Below, piece after piece: positions 41,238 to 50,702 of a stretch of DNA of 64,000 nt. The notes beneath the pieces were generated by a model. It made no database searches. It had not been told where the DNA came from and saw nothing but the letters and a program-made list of their open reading frames with translations. This stretch comes from JAXGPP01 sp964436865 (lineage in GTDB: Bacteria; Planctomycetota; Planctomycetia; Pirellulales; Thermoguttaceae), in assembly GCA_964436865.1 (NCBI GenBank), contig CAYTFK010000002.1:1-64000 (forward strand), given 5' to 3'. Numbering within the stretch: the stretch's first letter is position 1; the number at the start of each line of letters is the position of its first letter. The position numbers were made by a program, and so were the translations under genes.

Positions 41238-42857
41238 GTGGCTAAACAACTGTTGTTCGAGGAACAGGCCCGGAGACGAATGCTCCGCGGCGTCGACATC
41301 CTGGCCGACGCGGTCGCGGTGACGATGGGCCCGACGGGCCGGAACGTCATCGTCGACAAGTCGTTCGGCGGACCGACCGTCACCAAGGACGGCGTGACGG
41401 TGAGCAAGGAAATCGAGCTGGAAGACCGCTTCGAGAACATGGGCGCCAAGCTCGTCAACGAGGTGGCGTCGAAGACGTCGGACGTGGCCGGCGACGGGAC
41501 GACAACCGCAACTGTGCTGGCGCGGGCGCTGTTCCGCGAAGGGCTGCGGAACGTGACCGCCGGAAGCAACCCGACCGCGATCCGCCGGGGAATCGACAAG
41601 GCGGTGGATGCGGCGATCGGGCACCTTCAGTCGATGGCTCGCAAGGTCACCGGCAAGGAGGACATCGCCAGCGTGGGCGCCATCAGTGCCAACAACGACA
41701 AGGTGATCGGCAACTTGCTGGCCGACGCCATGGAAGCCGTGGGCAAAGATGGCGTGATCACGGTCGAGGAAGGCAAGACGGCCGAGACGAGCTACGAGGT
41801 CGTCGAGGGCATGCAGTTCGACAAGGGCTATCTCTCGCCCTACTTTATCAACCGCACGCCGGAAATGGATTGCGTGCTTGAGAACGCCTACATTCTCATC
41901 CATGAGAAGAAGATCAGCAACCTGCGCGATCTGATCCCGCTGCTGGAGAAGACCAGCCAGAAGGCGGCGCCGCTGCTGATCATCGCCGAGGACGTCGACG
42001 GCGAAGCGCTGACGGCGCTGGTGGTCAACAAGCTCCGCGGCGTGCTCAACGTGTGCGCGGTCAAGGCGCCTGGTTTCGGCGACCGCCGCAAGGCAATGTT
42101 GGGCGACATCGCCATCCTCACCGGCGGCACGCTGATCAGTGAAGACCTGGGCATCAAGCTCGAGAACGTGACGCTCGAGCAGCTTGGCCGGGCCAAGAAG
42201 ATCACCGTCGACAAGGACCACACCACGATCGTCGAAGGCGCCGGGAAGCGCGAGGATATCCAAAGCCGCATCCAGCAACTGCGCCGCATGATCGAGGACA
42301 CCGACAGCGATTATGATCGTGAGAAATACCAGGAACGGCTGGCGAAGCTGGCCGGCGGCGTGGCGGTGGTCAAGGTCGGGGCCAGCACCGAGGCCGAGAT
42401 GAAGCAGAAGAAGGCCCGCATCGAGGACGCTCTGCACGCCACCCGTGCAGCGGCCGAAGAGGGCGTGCTTCCGGGCGGCGGGGTGGCTCTATTGCGGTGC
42501 CGGCCGGCCGTGGAGAAGGTCCGCGGCAGTGCGCGGGGCGACGAGAAGATCGGCGTCGACATCATCTATCGCGTGCTGACGAAGCCGCTGGAGCAGATTG
42601 TCGACAACACCGGTCTGCAGGGCGCGGTCGTGGCCGACGAAGTGGCCGGGAAGCCCGAGAATGTCGGCTTCGACGCCAACAGCGGCCAGTATGTCGACAT
42701 GTTCAAGGCCGGCATCATCGACCCGCTCAAGGTGGTGCGGACCGCCCTGCAGAACGCCGCCAGCATCGCCGGGCTGATGCTGACCACGGAGACGCTCGTC
42801 ACCGATCTGAAGAAAGAGGACAAGGACAAGCAGCGGGTGGAGGGAAGCGTCCGCTGA
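41238..42857 (+). CDS. groEL: Chaperonin GroEL (copy 2, no GGM tail)
   Basis: A 539-residue second 60-kDa chaperonin. The ATPase motif [18 protein letters not shown], the apical-domain segment [20 protein letters not shown] and the distal loop [11 protein letters not shown] are all present, so the fold and ATPase appear intact. It differs from copy 1 in its substrate-facing apical region and above all in its tail: it ends [14 protein letters not shown], with no Gly/Met repeats. Tail loss in GroEL paralogues usually goes with altered folding-chamber properties. It begins with GTG at 41238, with AAGGA upstream. A strong terminator follows 58 nt after the stop. Confidence 0.97.
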   Translation: MAKQLLFEEQARRRMLRGVDILADAVAVTMGPTGRNVIVDKSFGGPTVTKDGVTVSKEIELEDRFENMGAKLVNEVASKTSDVAGDGTTTATVLARALFREGLRNVTAGSNPTAIRRGIDKAVDAAIGHLQSMARKVTGKEDIASVGAISANNDKVIGNLLADAMEAVGKDGVITVEEGKTAETSYEVVEGMQFDKGYLSPYFINRTPEMDCVLENAYILIHEKKISNLRDLIPLLEKTSQKAAPLLIIAEDVDGEALTALVVNKLRGVLNVCAVKAPGFGDRRKAMLGDIAILTGGTLISEDLGIKLENVTLEQLGRAKKITVDKDHTTIVEGAGKREDIQSRIQQLRRMIEDTDSDYDREKYQERLAKLAGGVAVVKVGASTEAEMKQKKARIEDALHATRAAAEEGVLPGGGVALLRCRPAVEKVRGSARGDEKIGVDIIYRVLTKPLEQIVDNTGLQGAVVADEVAGKPENVGFDANSGQYVDMFKAGIIDPLKVVRTALQNAASIAGLMLTTETLVTDLKKEDKDKQRVEGSVR

Positions 42858-42915
42858 GTGGCCTGCGTGCGCCGGTCGGATCGGCGTGGTGATCGTGGCC
42901 AACAAGCATTCCACC

Positions 42916-42949
42916 GGGCCACCCTGCACGCCAGGGTGGCCCGCTTTTT
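42916..42949 (+). terminator. Rho-independent terminator after groEL2
   Basis: A perfect 11-bp stem, GGGCCACCCTG with CAGGGTGGCCC, and a 5-nt loop are followed by GC and five T (42945-42949). It separates the chaperonin operon from dnaJ-grpE. Confidence 0.95.
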
Positions 42950-42990
42950 GCACCCTCGCCAGGAGGGGCCGAGTACGAGCCGCCCGGGCA

Positions 42991-42999
42991 TGGTACAAT
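42991..42999 (+). promoter_or_regulatory. Extended -10 promoter element upstream of dnaJ
   Basis: TGG-TACAAT (42991-42999) is an extended -10 box placed 34 nt before the dnaJ start and just after the groEL2 terminator. No good -35 box is seen at 17 nt, as is allowed for extended -10 promoters. Confidence 0.35.
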
Positions 43000-43033
43000 T
43001 GCTGGTTTCGAGCAACGAGCTTCTTCACTAACC

Positions 43034-44173
43034 ATGTCGACCATGGCCGGAAAACGCGACTACTACGAGATCCTCGGGGTCTCGCGGACCGCCTCGGAGA
43101 AGGAGATCTCCGAAGCCTACCGGAAACTGGCGCTCAAGTACCATCCGGACCGAAATCCGGGCGACGAGGAGGCGGTCGGCCGATTCAAGGAAGCGGCCGA
43201 AGCCTTCGAAGTGCTGAGCAAATCCGACAAGCGGGCCCAGTACGACCGCTACGGGCATGCCGGTCTGGCCGGAGGCGCGCCGCAGTTTCGGGACGTCTCG
43301 GACATCTTCGACGCTTTCGGCGACGTGTTCGGCGAGGGGTTGTTCGGCGACTTCTTCGGCGGCGGTCGGCGCGGCCGACGAGCGCGGCGCGTGCACCGCG
43401 GAGCGGACGTCCAGTGCGAAGTATTGCTGGAACTCCGCGAAGCGGCGCAGGAAACCACGAAGACCATTGAGTTCGAACGGCATACCCAATGCCCGACGTG
43501 CCACGGCACGGGGGCCAAGGCCGGCACCCAACCCGAGCGCTGCCAGTATTGCGGCGGCGCGGGGCATGTCGTGCAGCGGGCGGGCATTTTCTCGATGCAG
43601 TCGACCTGCCCGTCGTGCCAGGGGCGCGGCACGGTGATTCGCGAGGCCTGCCAGAAATGCCGCGGCGTGGGATTCGTCGGGGAGCGCGTTACGCGTGAAA
43701 TCGCGATTCCGGCGGGCGTTGACTCGGGCACGCGACTGCGGCTGCAAGGAGAAGGCGAGCCGAGTCCAGACGGCGGCCCGCGCGGCGACTGCTATGTGTT
43801 CATCAGGCTGACCGAGCATCCGCTGTTTCATCGCGACGGGCATGACCTTGCGTGCCAGGTGCCAATTCATTATGCGCAGCTAGCCCTGGGGGCAACCATT
43901 CAGGTGCCGACGCTTGACGGACCGGAGGACCTCACCATTCCACCGGGCACGCAAAGCGGCGAGATCTTTCGCCTTCGCGGCCGCGGGATGCCCAGCCCCC
44001 GCAGCCGGTCCCGTGGCGATCTGTTGATCCAGGTTTATGTCGAGGTGCCCAAAAAACTGGATGAACGACACGAACGGGTGTTGCGGGAACTGGCGGAGAT
44101 TGAAAACACCAATGTGACTCCGGCGAGGACGAGTTTTTTCAGCAAGCTCAAGGACTATTTCCAGACGAGTTAG
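43034..44173 (+). CDS. dnaJ: Chaperone DnaJ
   Basis: A 379-residue type I Hsp40. The J domain (about 7-72) has the His-Pro-Asp loop KYHPDRNPG (His37-Asp39), which stimulates DnaK ATPase. A Gly/Phe-rich linker ([13 protein letters not shown]) and the zinc-finger region with four CxxCxGxG repeats follow: [24 protein letters not shown] and CQKCRGVG. The C-terminal substrate-binding domains end near DYFQTS. Start alternatives are ATG 43034 and 43043. grpE starts 27 nt downstream; dnaK is not in the window. Confidence 0.97.
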   Translation: MSTMAGKRDYYEILGVSRTASEKEISEAYRKLALKYHPDRNPGDEEAVGRFKEAAEAFEVLSKSDKRAQYDRYGHAGLAGGAPQFRDVSDIFDAFGDVFGEGLFGDFFGGGRRGRRARRVHRGADVQCEVLLELREAAQETTKTIEFERHTQCPTCHGTGAKAGTQPERCQYCGGAGHVVQRAGIFSMQSTCPSCQGRGTVIREACQKCRGVGFVGERVTREIAIPAGVDSGTRLRLQGEGEPSPDGGPRGDCYVFIRLTEHPLFHRDGHDLACQVPIHYAQLALGATIQVPTLDGPEDLTIPPGTQSGEIFRLRGRGMPSPRSRSRGDLLIQVYVEVPKKLDERHERVLRELAEIENTNVTPARTSFFSKLKDYFQTS

Positions 44174-44200
44174 CGTGTATCGTGCGGTGGAGGAGGAGAA

Positions 44201-44821
44201 GTGGCAGCCAACGAAGAACAAGCCCGAGTTGATCCCGCGCCCCAGGCTGCGGAAGGGCCGCAGTCAGGCGGCGAGCCGACGGCGGAGCAGGCGGCCGCCG
44301 ATCAGGTGTTCCAAATCGCCGAGGAGGGCGAATTGGATCAGCTTCGGGCCGATCTCGAGGAGATGAAGGAGCGTGCCCTGCGCAGCCAGGCGGAGTTGGA
44401 GAACTACCGCAAGCGAGTGGCCCGGCAGATTGACGAAGAGCGGCGTTACGCCGAGTTGCCGCTGGTGCACGACCTGCTTCCCGTGGTGGACAACATCCAG
44501 CGGGCGATCGAGGCGGCCGAGAAGGCCGGGGAGGCGCCGGCACTACTCCAGGGTTTCCAGATGGTGGCCAGGCAGCTCGAGGATGTGCTCCAGAAGCACC
44601 ACTGCAAACGGATTGAGGCGCTCCATCGGGCGTTCGATCCCCATTTCCACGCCGCGATCGCCCAGCAGCCTTCGGCCGAGCACGAGCCGATGACCATCGT
44701 GCTCGTCACGCAGGAAGGATACACACTCCACGATCGGGTCGTGCGACCGAGCCAGGTGATTGTGGCGGCGCCGGCTGCGGAGAGTTCCGAAGCGGGGCCG
44801 GGGGCCGATCACGCGGCGTAG
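44201..44821 (+). CDS. grpE: Nucleotide exchange factor GrpE
   Basis: A 206-residue GrpE. An acidic disordered start (to about 45) leads into the long dimerising coiled coil (LRADLEEMKERALRSQAELENYRKRV) and the four-helix/beta-wing domain. The wing has PLVHDLLPVVDNIQRAI, FDPHFHAAIAQQ and the closing GYTLHDRVVRPSQVIVA signature. GrpE releases ADP from DnaK. The start is GTG at 44201 behind GGAGGAGGAG. It is cotranscribed with dnaJ. Confidence 0.96.
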   Translation: MAANEEQARVDPAPQAAEGPQSGGEPTAEQAAADQVFQIAEEGELDQLRADLEEMKERALRSQAELENYRKRVARQIDEERRYAELPLVHDLLPVVDNIQRAIEAAEKAGEAPALLQGFQMVARQLEDVLQKHHCKRIEALHRAFDPHFHAAIAQQPSAEHEPMTIVLVTQEGYTLHDRVVRPSQVIVAAPAAESSEAGPGADHAA

Positions 44822-44870
44822 CCCGCTGAGTTCTCACGGTCGATTCAGCATTCAATGAGGCGAGAGTCAT

Positions 44871-45173
44871 ATGCCTACCTACGACTATAGATGCGACGCT
44901 TGCGACCATCAGTTCGAGACCTTCCAGTCGATCACTGCCAATCCGCTCAAGAAATGTCCAGAGTGTGGACGGCTGAAGCTGCGGCGGCTGATCGGTCCGG
45001 GCGCGGCGATTGTGTTCAAGGGTTCCGGCTTCTACCAGACCGACTACCGCAGTTCATCGTACAAGAAAGCGGCTGCCTCGGAATCGAAACCGGAAAGCAG
45101 CGGCTCGAACGGTTCTTCTTCAACTGCAAAATCGGAGGCGAAGAGCGAGACCAAGGCCGCCGCGAAAGAGTGA
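44871..45173 (+). CDS. FmdB-family zinc-ribbon protein
   Basis: A 100-residue protein with an N-terminal zinc ribbon: Cys8 and Cys11 (YRCDACDHQFE), then CPECGRLKLRRLIGPG. It follows the FmdB pattern MPTYDYRCDACDHxFE. The segment GSGFYQTDY is the usual end of the domain. The last 35 residues are a Ser/Lys/Glu/Ala low-complexity tail, probably disordered. Family members are called putative regulatory proteins on weak grounds. It lies 49 nt after grpE and 70 nt before yacG, all on the plus strand. Confidence 0.92.
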   Translation: MPTYDYRCDACDHQFETFQSITANPLKKCPECGRLKLRRLIGPGAAIVFKGSGFYQTDYRSSSYKKAAASESKPESSGSNGSSSTAKSEAKSETKAAAKE

Positions 45174-45243
45174 TTCAGAGCCTCCTGCCTCAGTCTGCCG
45201 AGCCCCCGTCGCGGAGCACTGAGGAAGAACTTCGCGGACCTCG

Positions 45244-45435
45244 ATGATGGCCGTGATCCGCTGCCCGATCTGTGGATCTTCATTCAACCCGGACGAGAGC
45301 CCGGCGATGCCGTTCTGCAGCGTGCGCTGCAAGCGAGCGGACCTCCAGCGGTGGCTGACAGAAGGCTATGGCTTGCCGCTCGATCCGGAAGAAGAGGACC
45401 AGCCCAACCCCAACGGCGATGCGGCGCCGTCCTGA
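45244..45435 (+). CDS. yacG: DNA gyrase inhibitor YacG
   Basis: A 63-residue zinc-binding protein of the YacG family. The four Cys ligands are visible: CPICG near residue 7, and CSVRCKRADLQRWL near residue 25. The conserved end of the core, RWLTEGYGLP, is also seen, with an acidic tail. YacG binds GyrB and blocks DNA binding by gyrase in E. coli. Two adjacent ATG codons (45244, 45247) open the frame. Confidence 0.92.
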   Translation: MMAVIRCPICGSSFNPDESPAMPFCSVRCKRADLQRWLTEGYGLPLDPEEEDQPNPNGDAAPS

Positions 45436-45460
45436 CGCACTCGGCCCCTTCCAGACTTTC

Positions 45461-45488
45461 TTGCATCAACCGGGTGGGTTCGTATAAT
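45461..45488 (+). promoter_or_regulatory. Candidate promoter for the 45.6-kb membrane-protein gene
   Basis: A perfect -10 box TATAAT (45483-45488) lies 16 nt after TTGCAT (45461-45466). The start site would be near 45495, about 125 nt before the ATG at 45620. The leader shows no clear structure. Confidence 0.5.
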
Positions 45489-45619
45489 GCCGGACTGTGG
45501 CGAGTCCGGCCTTCGATTCCTGCTCGGTAGCGGGCCCGCGCGCCGCTTGCCGGCCAGACGACCGATTATTGACGTGCCGGTGCTGCTGAGCAGGATGTTT
45601 CATCCGCGGGGACGCTTCC

Positions 45620-46906
45620 ATGAGGGATGGTGATAGCGAGATGGTGCGGGAAATCGTCTGGTTCGACGTGTTTCCCTGGATGAACCTGTTTCGCTGTTTC
45701 CGATTGGCGCTAGAAACCCGGCTGATGTTCCTCTCGGCGGTGGCTGTGGTGCTGATGCTGAGCGGTTGGGCTGTGCTTGGCTATGTTTTCTCCGGAGCGC
45801 CGGAGGTGGCGGACGAATTTGGCGGCGAGTACGGTTGCCCCTGGGTGTGGGCTTCGCATCACGTCTCCGATCGGCCGGGACTGCCGCCGCGGCTGGTTCC
45901 GGAGTGGCTCCAGCCGGCAACACGGCCGGCATTGGCGCGGAGCGAATCGTTCCTGGACCGGATGTGGGAGCCGATCCTCGGGACGTGGGAGCAGCTGACG
46001 CGGCCGTTCCGCTGGGTGCTCCGGCGGGGTGTGACGTTGAGCGAGGCGGTTTTCCTGCTACTGTCGGGGCTATGGGGGCTGGCGGTCTGGTCGTTTTTCG
46101 GCGCGGCGATCACGCGGGTCGCCGCGGTGGAGTTTGCTACCGGCGAGCGCGTGAGTTGGAGCGCCATGCTCGGCCATGCGGCACGAAAGTGGAGCGCGTA
46201 TTTCTGGGCGCCGCTGGCGCCGTTGCTCCTCGTGCTGGGCTTTGCCGCGCTGATCTGGGTCTTCGGCTGGCTGCTGCGGGCGAACCTGGGAGTGCTTGTG
46301 GTGGGTACCATCTGGCCACTTCTGCTCCTGGCCGGACTGGCGATGGCGGTTCTGCTGCTGGGGCTGGGGTTTGGATGGCCCTTGATGTGGGCCACAATCA
46401 GCGCGGAAGGGAGCGACAGTTGGGACGCGCTGAGCCGCTCCTACGGCTATACATTCCAGCGACCGTTCCACTATTTCCTTTACGTGTTGCTGGCGGTCTT
46501 CGTCGGCATATTGTCGTGGATCATCGTCTTCAACTTCGCGGCTGCGGTGATCTACCTCACCGAGTCGGCAGCGGCTTGGAGTGCCGGAGCAGAGCGACTG
46601 GAGATGATCCGGTCGGGGTCGGAGGAATTGGGACCGTTGGGGATGGTCGGCGCCTGGTTGATGCGATTCTGGGGTCAATGCGTGAAGGTCTTTGCCGTCG
46701 GTTTCCTGTACAGCTTTTTCTGGACGGCAGCCACGGTGATGTACTTCCTGCTCCGCCGCGACGTTGACGCAGTGGAACTGGACGAAGTCTATCTGGATGA
46801 AGATGCCGAGCAGCCAGCTCGGGGCTTGCCGCCGCTAAAGACCGACAGCGCTGGAGCCCCGGTCATCGACAATGGAACCGCGGCTGATTCGCCCGACGCG
46901 AAATAG
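45620..46906 (+). CDS. Multi-pass membrane protein of unknown function
   Basis: A 428-residue protein. About six or seven hydrophobic helices: one near 38-58 (LMFLSAVAVVLMLSGWAVLGY), then a soluble segment of about 80 residues, then helices near 140-165, 195-215, 222-255, 285-320 and 355-378. The segment between helices reads AITRVAAVEFATGERVSW, a pattern repeated in planctomycete proteins of this kind. The C-terminal 45 residues are acidic and polar (VELDEVYLDEDAEQP). No enzyme motif is visible. It converges with the PII gene, with only 6 nt between the two stops. Confidence 0.78.
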   Translation: MRDGDSEMVREIVWFDVFPWMNLFRCFRLALETRLMFLSAVAVVLMLSGWAVLGYVFSGAPEVADEFGGEYGCPWVWASHHVSDRPGLPPRLVPEWLQPATRPALARSESFLDRMWEPILGTWEQLTRPFRWVLRRGVTLSEAVFLLLSGLWGLAVWSFFGAAITRVAAVEFATGERVSWSAMLGHAARKWSAYFWAPLAPLLLVLGFAALIWVFGWLLRANLGVLVVGTIWPLLLLAGLAMAVLLLGLGFGWPLMWATISAEGSDSWDALSRSYGYTFQRPFHYFLYVLLAVFVGILSWIIVFNFAAAVIYLTESAAAWSAGAERLEMIRSGSEELGPLGMVGAWLMRFWGQCVKVFAVGFLYSFFWTAATVMYFLLRRDVDAVELDEVYLDEDAEQPARGLPPLKTDSAGAPVIDNGTAADSPDAK

Positions 46907-46912
46907 CCCCCT

Positions 46913-47263
46913 CTAGGCTGCGCCCGGGCCGCGGAAGCCGTCGTTGATCTGGATGGCATCCAGGGTGGGAATGATAAAGATCTTGCCGTCGCCAATCGTC
47001 CCCTCCGGGCCGGTGCGAGCCACATTGGCAAGGGCTTCCAGTGTCCGTTCGAGAAAGTCGTCGTTGACTACGATTTCCAGAGCGATCTTCCGCAACAGGC
47101 GCGTCTTGTATTCCTGGCCCCGGTACAACTGGGTCCGCCCCCGCTGTTGGCCGAACCCCTGGGCATCGCAAACCGTCATCCGGGTGACTTCAATCTTTTG
47201 CAGGGCCTCACGGACCGCCTTGAGCTTGGTCGGCTGAATGATGGCGATCACGGTCTTCATCAA
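46913..47263 (-). CDS. Divergent PII-family signalling protein (GlnB-like)
   Basis: A 116-residue PII-type protein. The N-terminal IAIIQPTKLKAVREAL, the T-loop core GRTQLYRGQEYKTRLLRK (with Tyr at the E. coli Tyr51 position) and the signature TIGDGKIFIIP are present. PII proteins sense 2-oxoglutarate and ATP/ADP and steer nitrogen assimilation. Here the B-loop/C-terminal ATP site differs: TGPEGTIGDG replaces T-G-K-I-G-D-G (three extra residues, Lys90 lost). The two arginines of the C-terminal strand (I-R-I-R in E. coli) become I-Q-I-N. ATG 47263 has GGAGG 7 nt upstream. No ammonium transporter or glutamine synthetase neighbour is seen. Confidence 0.88.
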   Translation of the reverse strand: MMKTVIAIIQPTKLKAVREALQKIEVTRMTVCDAQGFGQQRGRTQLYRGQEYKTRLLRKIALEIVVNDDFLERTLEALANVARTGPEGTIGDGKIFIIPTLDAIQINDGFRGPGAA

Positions 47264-47346
47264 ACACCCTCCACCGCGTCGGCGCGACCTGATGACTACG
47301 GGAACATAGATAGCATACCGGCCTCTTTCATTCGGGCCTAGCCGTC

Positions 47347-48375
47347 ATGGATTTCAGAAGCGCCCCCTCCCGGGTCTTGCACGCCTATCCCGCCGATTGC
47401 CGATCGGAGCAGGTTGAGGGGCTCGGGGGGGCAGGTGGATTCAGCGGAGCGGAGTTCTGGCGAGTTCATGCACCGCGCGGTGCGTTGTGTTTGAGACGTT
47501 GGCCGCGGGAGCACCCGGCGCGCGAGGGACTGGATTTCATACACCTCGTGCTCGAATATGCCGCTCGGCGGGGGCTAAATACCATCCCGTTACCGATCCG
47601 AACTCTGGCGGGAACGAGTTGGGTATTCGAGCATGGCCACTTGTGGGACCTGACGCCATGGCTCCCGGGCGAATCGAGTTTTGAGCGCGAACCGAGCCGC
47701 GAGAAAGTTGAGGCGGGCCTCCGCGCGCTGGCTGAGTTTCACCTGGCGACGGCCGATTACCCGGCATCGGCGGGCGCGACGGGAGTAGCGCCGGGCATTC
47801 AACGGCGATTGGAGCAGTTGCGGCACTGGCTTGACGGCGGGCTGGAGGAATTATCAGAAGCAATCATGGACCGCGACTGGCCCGAGTTCGCCTCCCGGGC
47901 GCGCTCGATCCTCAATGAAGCCCGACAGACAGCCCCAGCGGTTTGGGGGAAGTTGAAAGAGGTGGCCTCGCTGGCTGTGCCGCTTCAACCATGTATCCGC
48001 GACATCTGGCATGGGCACGTATTATTCATCGGGAGCCGAGTCACTGGCTTGGTTGATTTTGGCTCACTCGAGGTAGACAATGTGGCGACCGACGTGGCCA
48101 GGCTGTTGGGGAGCATGGCCGGCGACCAAACCCTGTGGTGGAACGCCGGTGCGGCCGCATACGGGACCGTTCGGAGGCTGTCCCCCGAAGAGACCATGCT
48201 CGTAAGGGCTTACGACCTCAGCACGGTGGTGATATCGGGTTTGAATTGGGTCGACTGGGTCTTCTGCCAGCGACGACAGTTCGCCGATCGCCCGGCGGTG
48301 ATCCGACGACTGGATGGCATTGTCGAACGCTTGCGGGTTCTGAGCCGTAGCAGGAAAGATTGGCTGTCGCGGTAA
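47347..48375 (+). CDS. Kinase-fold phosphotransferase (aminoglycoside phosphotransferase / homoserine kinase II-like)
   Basis: A 342-residue protein with the aminoglycoside-phosphotransferase (protein-kinase-like) fold. It starts with a nucleotide-binding N-lobe (GGAGGFSGAEFWRV, and LCLRRWP as the possible ATP lysine/arginine strand). The catalytic segment reads CIRDIWHGHVLF (usual H-x-D-x-x-x-x-N), so His and Asn are replaced, followed by the metal-binding GLVDFGSLEVDN. The catalytic Asp and the D-F-G-like element are kept. The substrate is unknown; small-molecule kinases for sugars, choline and homoserine share this fold. It is divergent from the PII gene with an 83-bp gap. Confidence 0.78.
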   Translation: MDFRSAPSRVLHAYPADCRSEQVEGLGGAGGFSGAEFWRVHAPRGALCLRRWPREHPAREGLDFIHLVLEYAARRGLNTIPLPIRTLAGTSWVFEHGHLWDLTPWLPGESSFEREPSREKVEAGLRALAEFHLATADYPASAGATGVAPGIQRRLEQLRHWLDGGLEELSEAIMDRDWPEFASRARSILNEARQTAPAVWGKLKEVASLAVPLQPCIRDIWHGHVLFIGSRVTGLVDFGSLEVDNVATDVARLLGSMAGDQTLWWNAGAAAYGTVRRLSPEETMLVRAYDLSTVVISGLNWVDWVFCQRRQFADRPAVIRRLDGIVERLRVLSRSRKDWLSR

Positions 48376-48568
48376 CCCGCCGTTCGGGTGGTGTCGGTTC
48401 GATGGATGTAACGGCCATCGCGTGCAGCGCATCAAAATCTGGACCGGGCCGCAAGGCCTGGAATTGTGCCGTTCCGAGGAAATCGGTGGAGAGACCGGAC
48501 TGGCTCTGCTGGCACCCGGTCGTCTATCATCCGGAACTGAATATCAGCACCAGAGGAAATTGACAGGG

Positions 48569-50689
48569 ATGCATACTCGGCTTTTCTATCTGGCGATACT
48601 GACTGCGTTGACGGGGATCGGCTGGGGCAGTGTTTTGCCGAGGGCCAGTGCGCAGGGACTGCTGGACGGGTTTGGAGGCTTGGGCGGGCAGGACAGCCGC
48701 GAGCAGATTGTAACGCTGGAATCGCAGTTTACGCCTCCGTCGGGCGACCATCCGGGGCGATTGTTCATCAAGGCCAGTATCAAGCCGGGCTGGCACGTCT
48801 ACTCGATCACCCAACCGCCGGGCGGTCCAGTTGCCACAAAGATAAAACTGGGCGAATCGACCGCCTACCAGTTGGCGGGCGAATTCCGGTCGTCGCCGAA
48901 GCCGGAAGTGAAGAAGGAGCCGGCCTTCAATAATCTCGAGGTTGAGTCGCATTCCGGCAGCGTGATCTGGCACGCGCCGTTGGCTTTGGCCCCGGGTGTC
49001 GATTCCACAAAACTGCGGATCCAGGGCACGGTTCAGGCGCAGCCTTGCGACGCGAGCAGTTGCCTGCCGCCGCGGACTTTCACCTTTGTCGCCGCGGTCG
49101 GACCAGGAATGGCATTGCCGAAAGAGGACAAGGATCAGCAGGATGCGGCTTCCGAACGAAGCGCGGCTGTTCCTCCGGTGGCCGCCCCTCAACTGCCAAC
49201 GGGGACGACGGATACCTTGCCGCCACCAGCGGTCGTCGCTGCAAAACCCGACGAGTTGCCGTGGCGAGCGTTCTCCATGGCATCGTTCCAGCAGGCAGTC
49301 GGCCCGAAATTCGATCCGGAGTTGATGCAGGCCAGCGTGCGCCAGAAGCGCGACGACGGGTCGATCGTGCAGATGATTGGATTGGCATTCGTCGGCGGGT
49401 TGCTGTTGAATCTGATGCCGTGCGTACTGCCGGTGATCGGCCTGAAGATCCTGTCGTTTGTCGAGCAATCGGGGCATGACCGCCGACGGGCCCTGGCGCT
49501 CAACGTGTGGTACGCCGCGGGGTTGATGGCGGTCTTCCTGCTTCTCGCGTCACTGGCAGTGGGTTTCAATCTTGGCTGGGGGCATCTGTTCAAGTCGGCT
49601 GGCTTCAATGTGGCCATGGCCAGTGTCGTGTTCGTCATGGCGCTGAGTTTTCTGGGCGTGTGGGAGATTCCCATACCCGGCTTCGTAGGCCACGGCCGCG
49701 CCATCGATCTGGCCGAGAAGGAAGGCTACAGCGGAGCGTTTGCCAAGGGCGTGTTGACCACCATCCTCGCGACGCCATGTACCGGGCCCTTTATGGGAAC
49801 GGCCTTGGCGTGGGCGGTGAATCAACCGGCAGGGAACACGTACGCGGTGTTTGCCAGCGTGGGGCTAGGCATGGCCAGCCCGTACCTGCTCATCGGAGCG
49901 TTTCCAGCGCTGATCCGATTCCTGCCGCGACCGGGGGCGTGGATGGACACATTCAAGCAGGTCATGGGCTTCGTCCTGCTGGCAACAGTCGTCTACATCT
50001 TCACGTTCCTGGAATCGACTTTTATCGTGCCCACGATCGGATTCCTGTTCGCTCTCTGGGGAGCGGCATGGTGGATTGGGCGGGTGTCGCCGGTCGCCGA
50101 CCTGAACACGAAAGTTCGTGCGTGGGCCGGTGCCGCTGCGTTCGCCGGCGGTGCCTGGATCCTGCTCTTTCCGGGAATCGATGAATTTACCACCGGTCGG
50201 TTCGCTTTCAGCGGGGTTCGCGAAATCATGGAAGGGCGATCGGAACAACGGTTCCAGCGACAACTGAACACACTGCTGAGCGAACGCAGTCTGCAGCTTG
50301 TCGCAGCGGATGAGACCGCCGCCATTCCCTTCGCAGGCGAACAGACGGTATTGCTCGACTTCACGGCTGATTGGTGTGCGACCTGCAAGACGCTGGAGGC
50401 CCAGGTGCTCAACACGCCGGAGATTCGTGAGAGTATTCAGAAGAACGGCGTGGTGATGATGCAAGCCGACTGGACGGACGAAGCGCCGGAAGTCACCCGG
50501 TTCCTCGACTGGTTTGGTTTCCGCCAGGTTCCCGTCGTCGCGGTCTTCCCCGCCGGAAACCCCAACAACCCGATCTGGTTCACCGGTTGGTACACCCAGC
50601 GCGACATTCTTGATGCGCTTGTCAAAGCCGGACCGTCGGCTACCGCAGCCCGCACGACGACACTCACGGCGATGGGGGCCGGTCCATGA
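48569..50689 (+). CDS. DsbD-like protein: N-terminal DsbD-alpha-type domain, membrane DsbD/CcdA core, C-terminal thioredoxin
   Basis: A 706-residue protein. A signal peptide (FYLAILTALTGIGWGSVLP) is followed by a periplasmic DsbD-alpha-like domain (KASIKPGWHVYSITQPPGG) with Cys in QPCDASSCLPP. A Pro-rich linker joins it to eight helices. The membrane core has both active cysteines: LMPCVLPVIGLKIL and TPCTGPFMGTALAW. The C-terminal thioredoxin domain has the CxxC in FTADWCATCKTLE. Such proteins carry electrons from cytoplasmic thioredoxin to periplasmic disulfides or cytochrome c maturation. The ATG at 48569 (AGGG site) starts the signal peptide; a frame upstream to 48422 adds unrelated residues. 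Confidence 0.93.
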   Translation: MHTRLFYLAILTALTGIGWGSVLPRASAQGLLDGFGGLGGQDSREQIVTLESQFTPPSGDHPGRLFIKASIKPGWHVYSITQPPGGPVATKIKLGESTAYQLAGEFRSSPKPEVKKEPAFNNLEVESHSGSVIWHAPLALAPGVDSTKLRIQGTVQAQPCDASSCLPPRTFTFVAAVGPGMALPKEDKDQQDAASERSAAVPPVAAPQLPTGTTDTLPPPAVVAAKPDELPWRAFSMASFQQAVGPKFDPELMQASVRQKRDDGSIVQMIGLAFVGGLLLNLMPCVLPVIGLKILSFVEQSGHDRRRALALNVWYAAGLMAVFLLLASLAVGFNLGWGHLFKSAGFNVAMASVVFVMALSFLGVWEIPIPGFVGHGRAIDLAEKEGYSGAFAKGVLTTILATPCTGPFMGTALAWAVNQPAGNTYAVFASVGLGMASPYLLIGAFPALIRFLPRPGAWMDTFKQVMGFVLLATVVYIFTFLESTFIVPTIGFLFALWGAAWWIGRVSPVADLNTKVRAWAGAAAFAGGAWILLFPGIDEFTTGRFAFSGVREIMEGRSEQRFQRQLNTLLSERSLQLVAADETAAIPFAGEQTVLLDFTADWCATCKTLEAQVLNTPEIRESIQKNGVVMMQADWTDEAPEVTRFLDWFGFRQVPVVAVFPAGNPNNPIWFTGWYTQRDILDALVKAGPSATAARTTTLTAMGAGP

Positions 50690-50702
50690 GCAGGGGTGCG
50701 GT

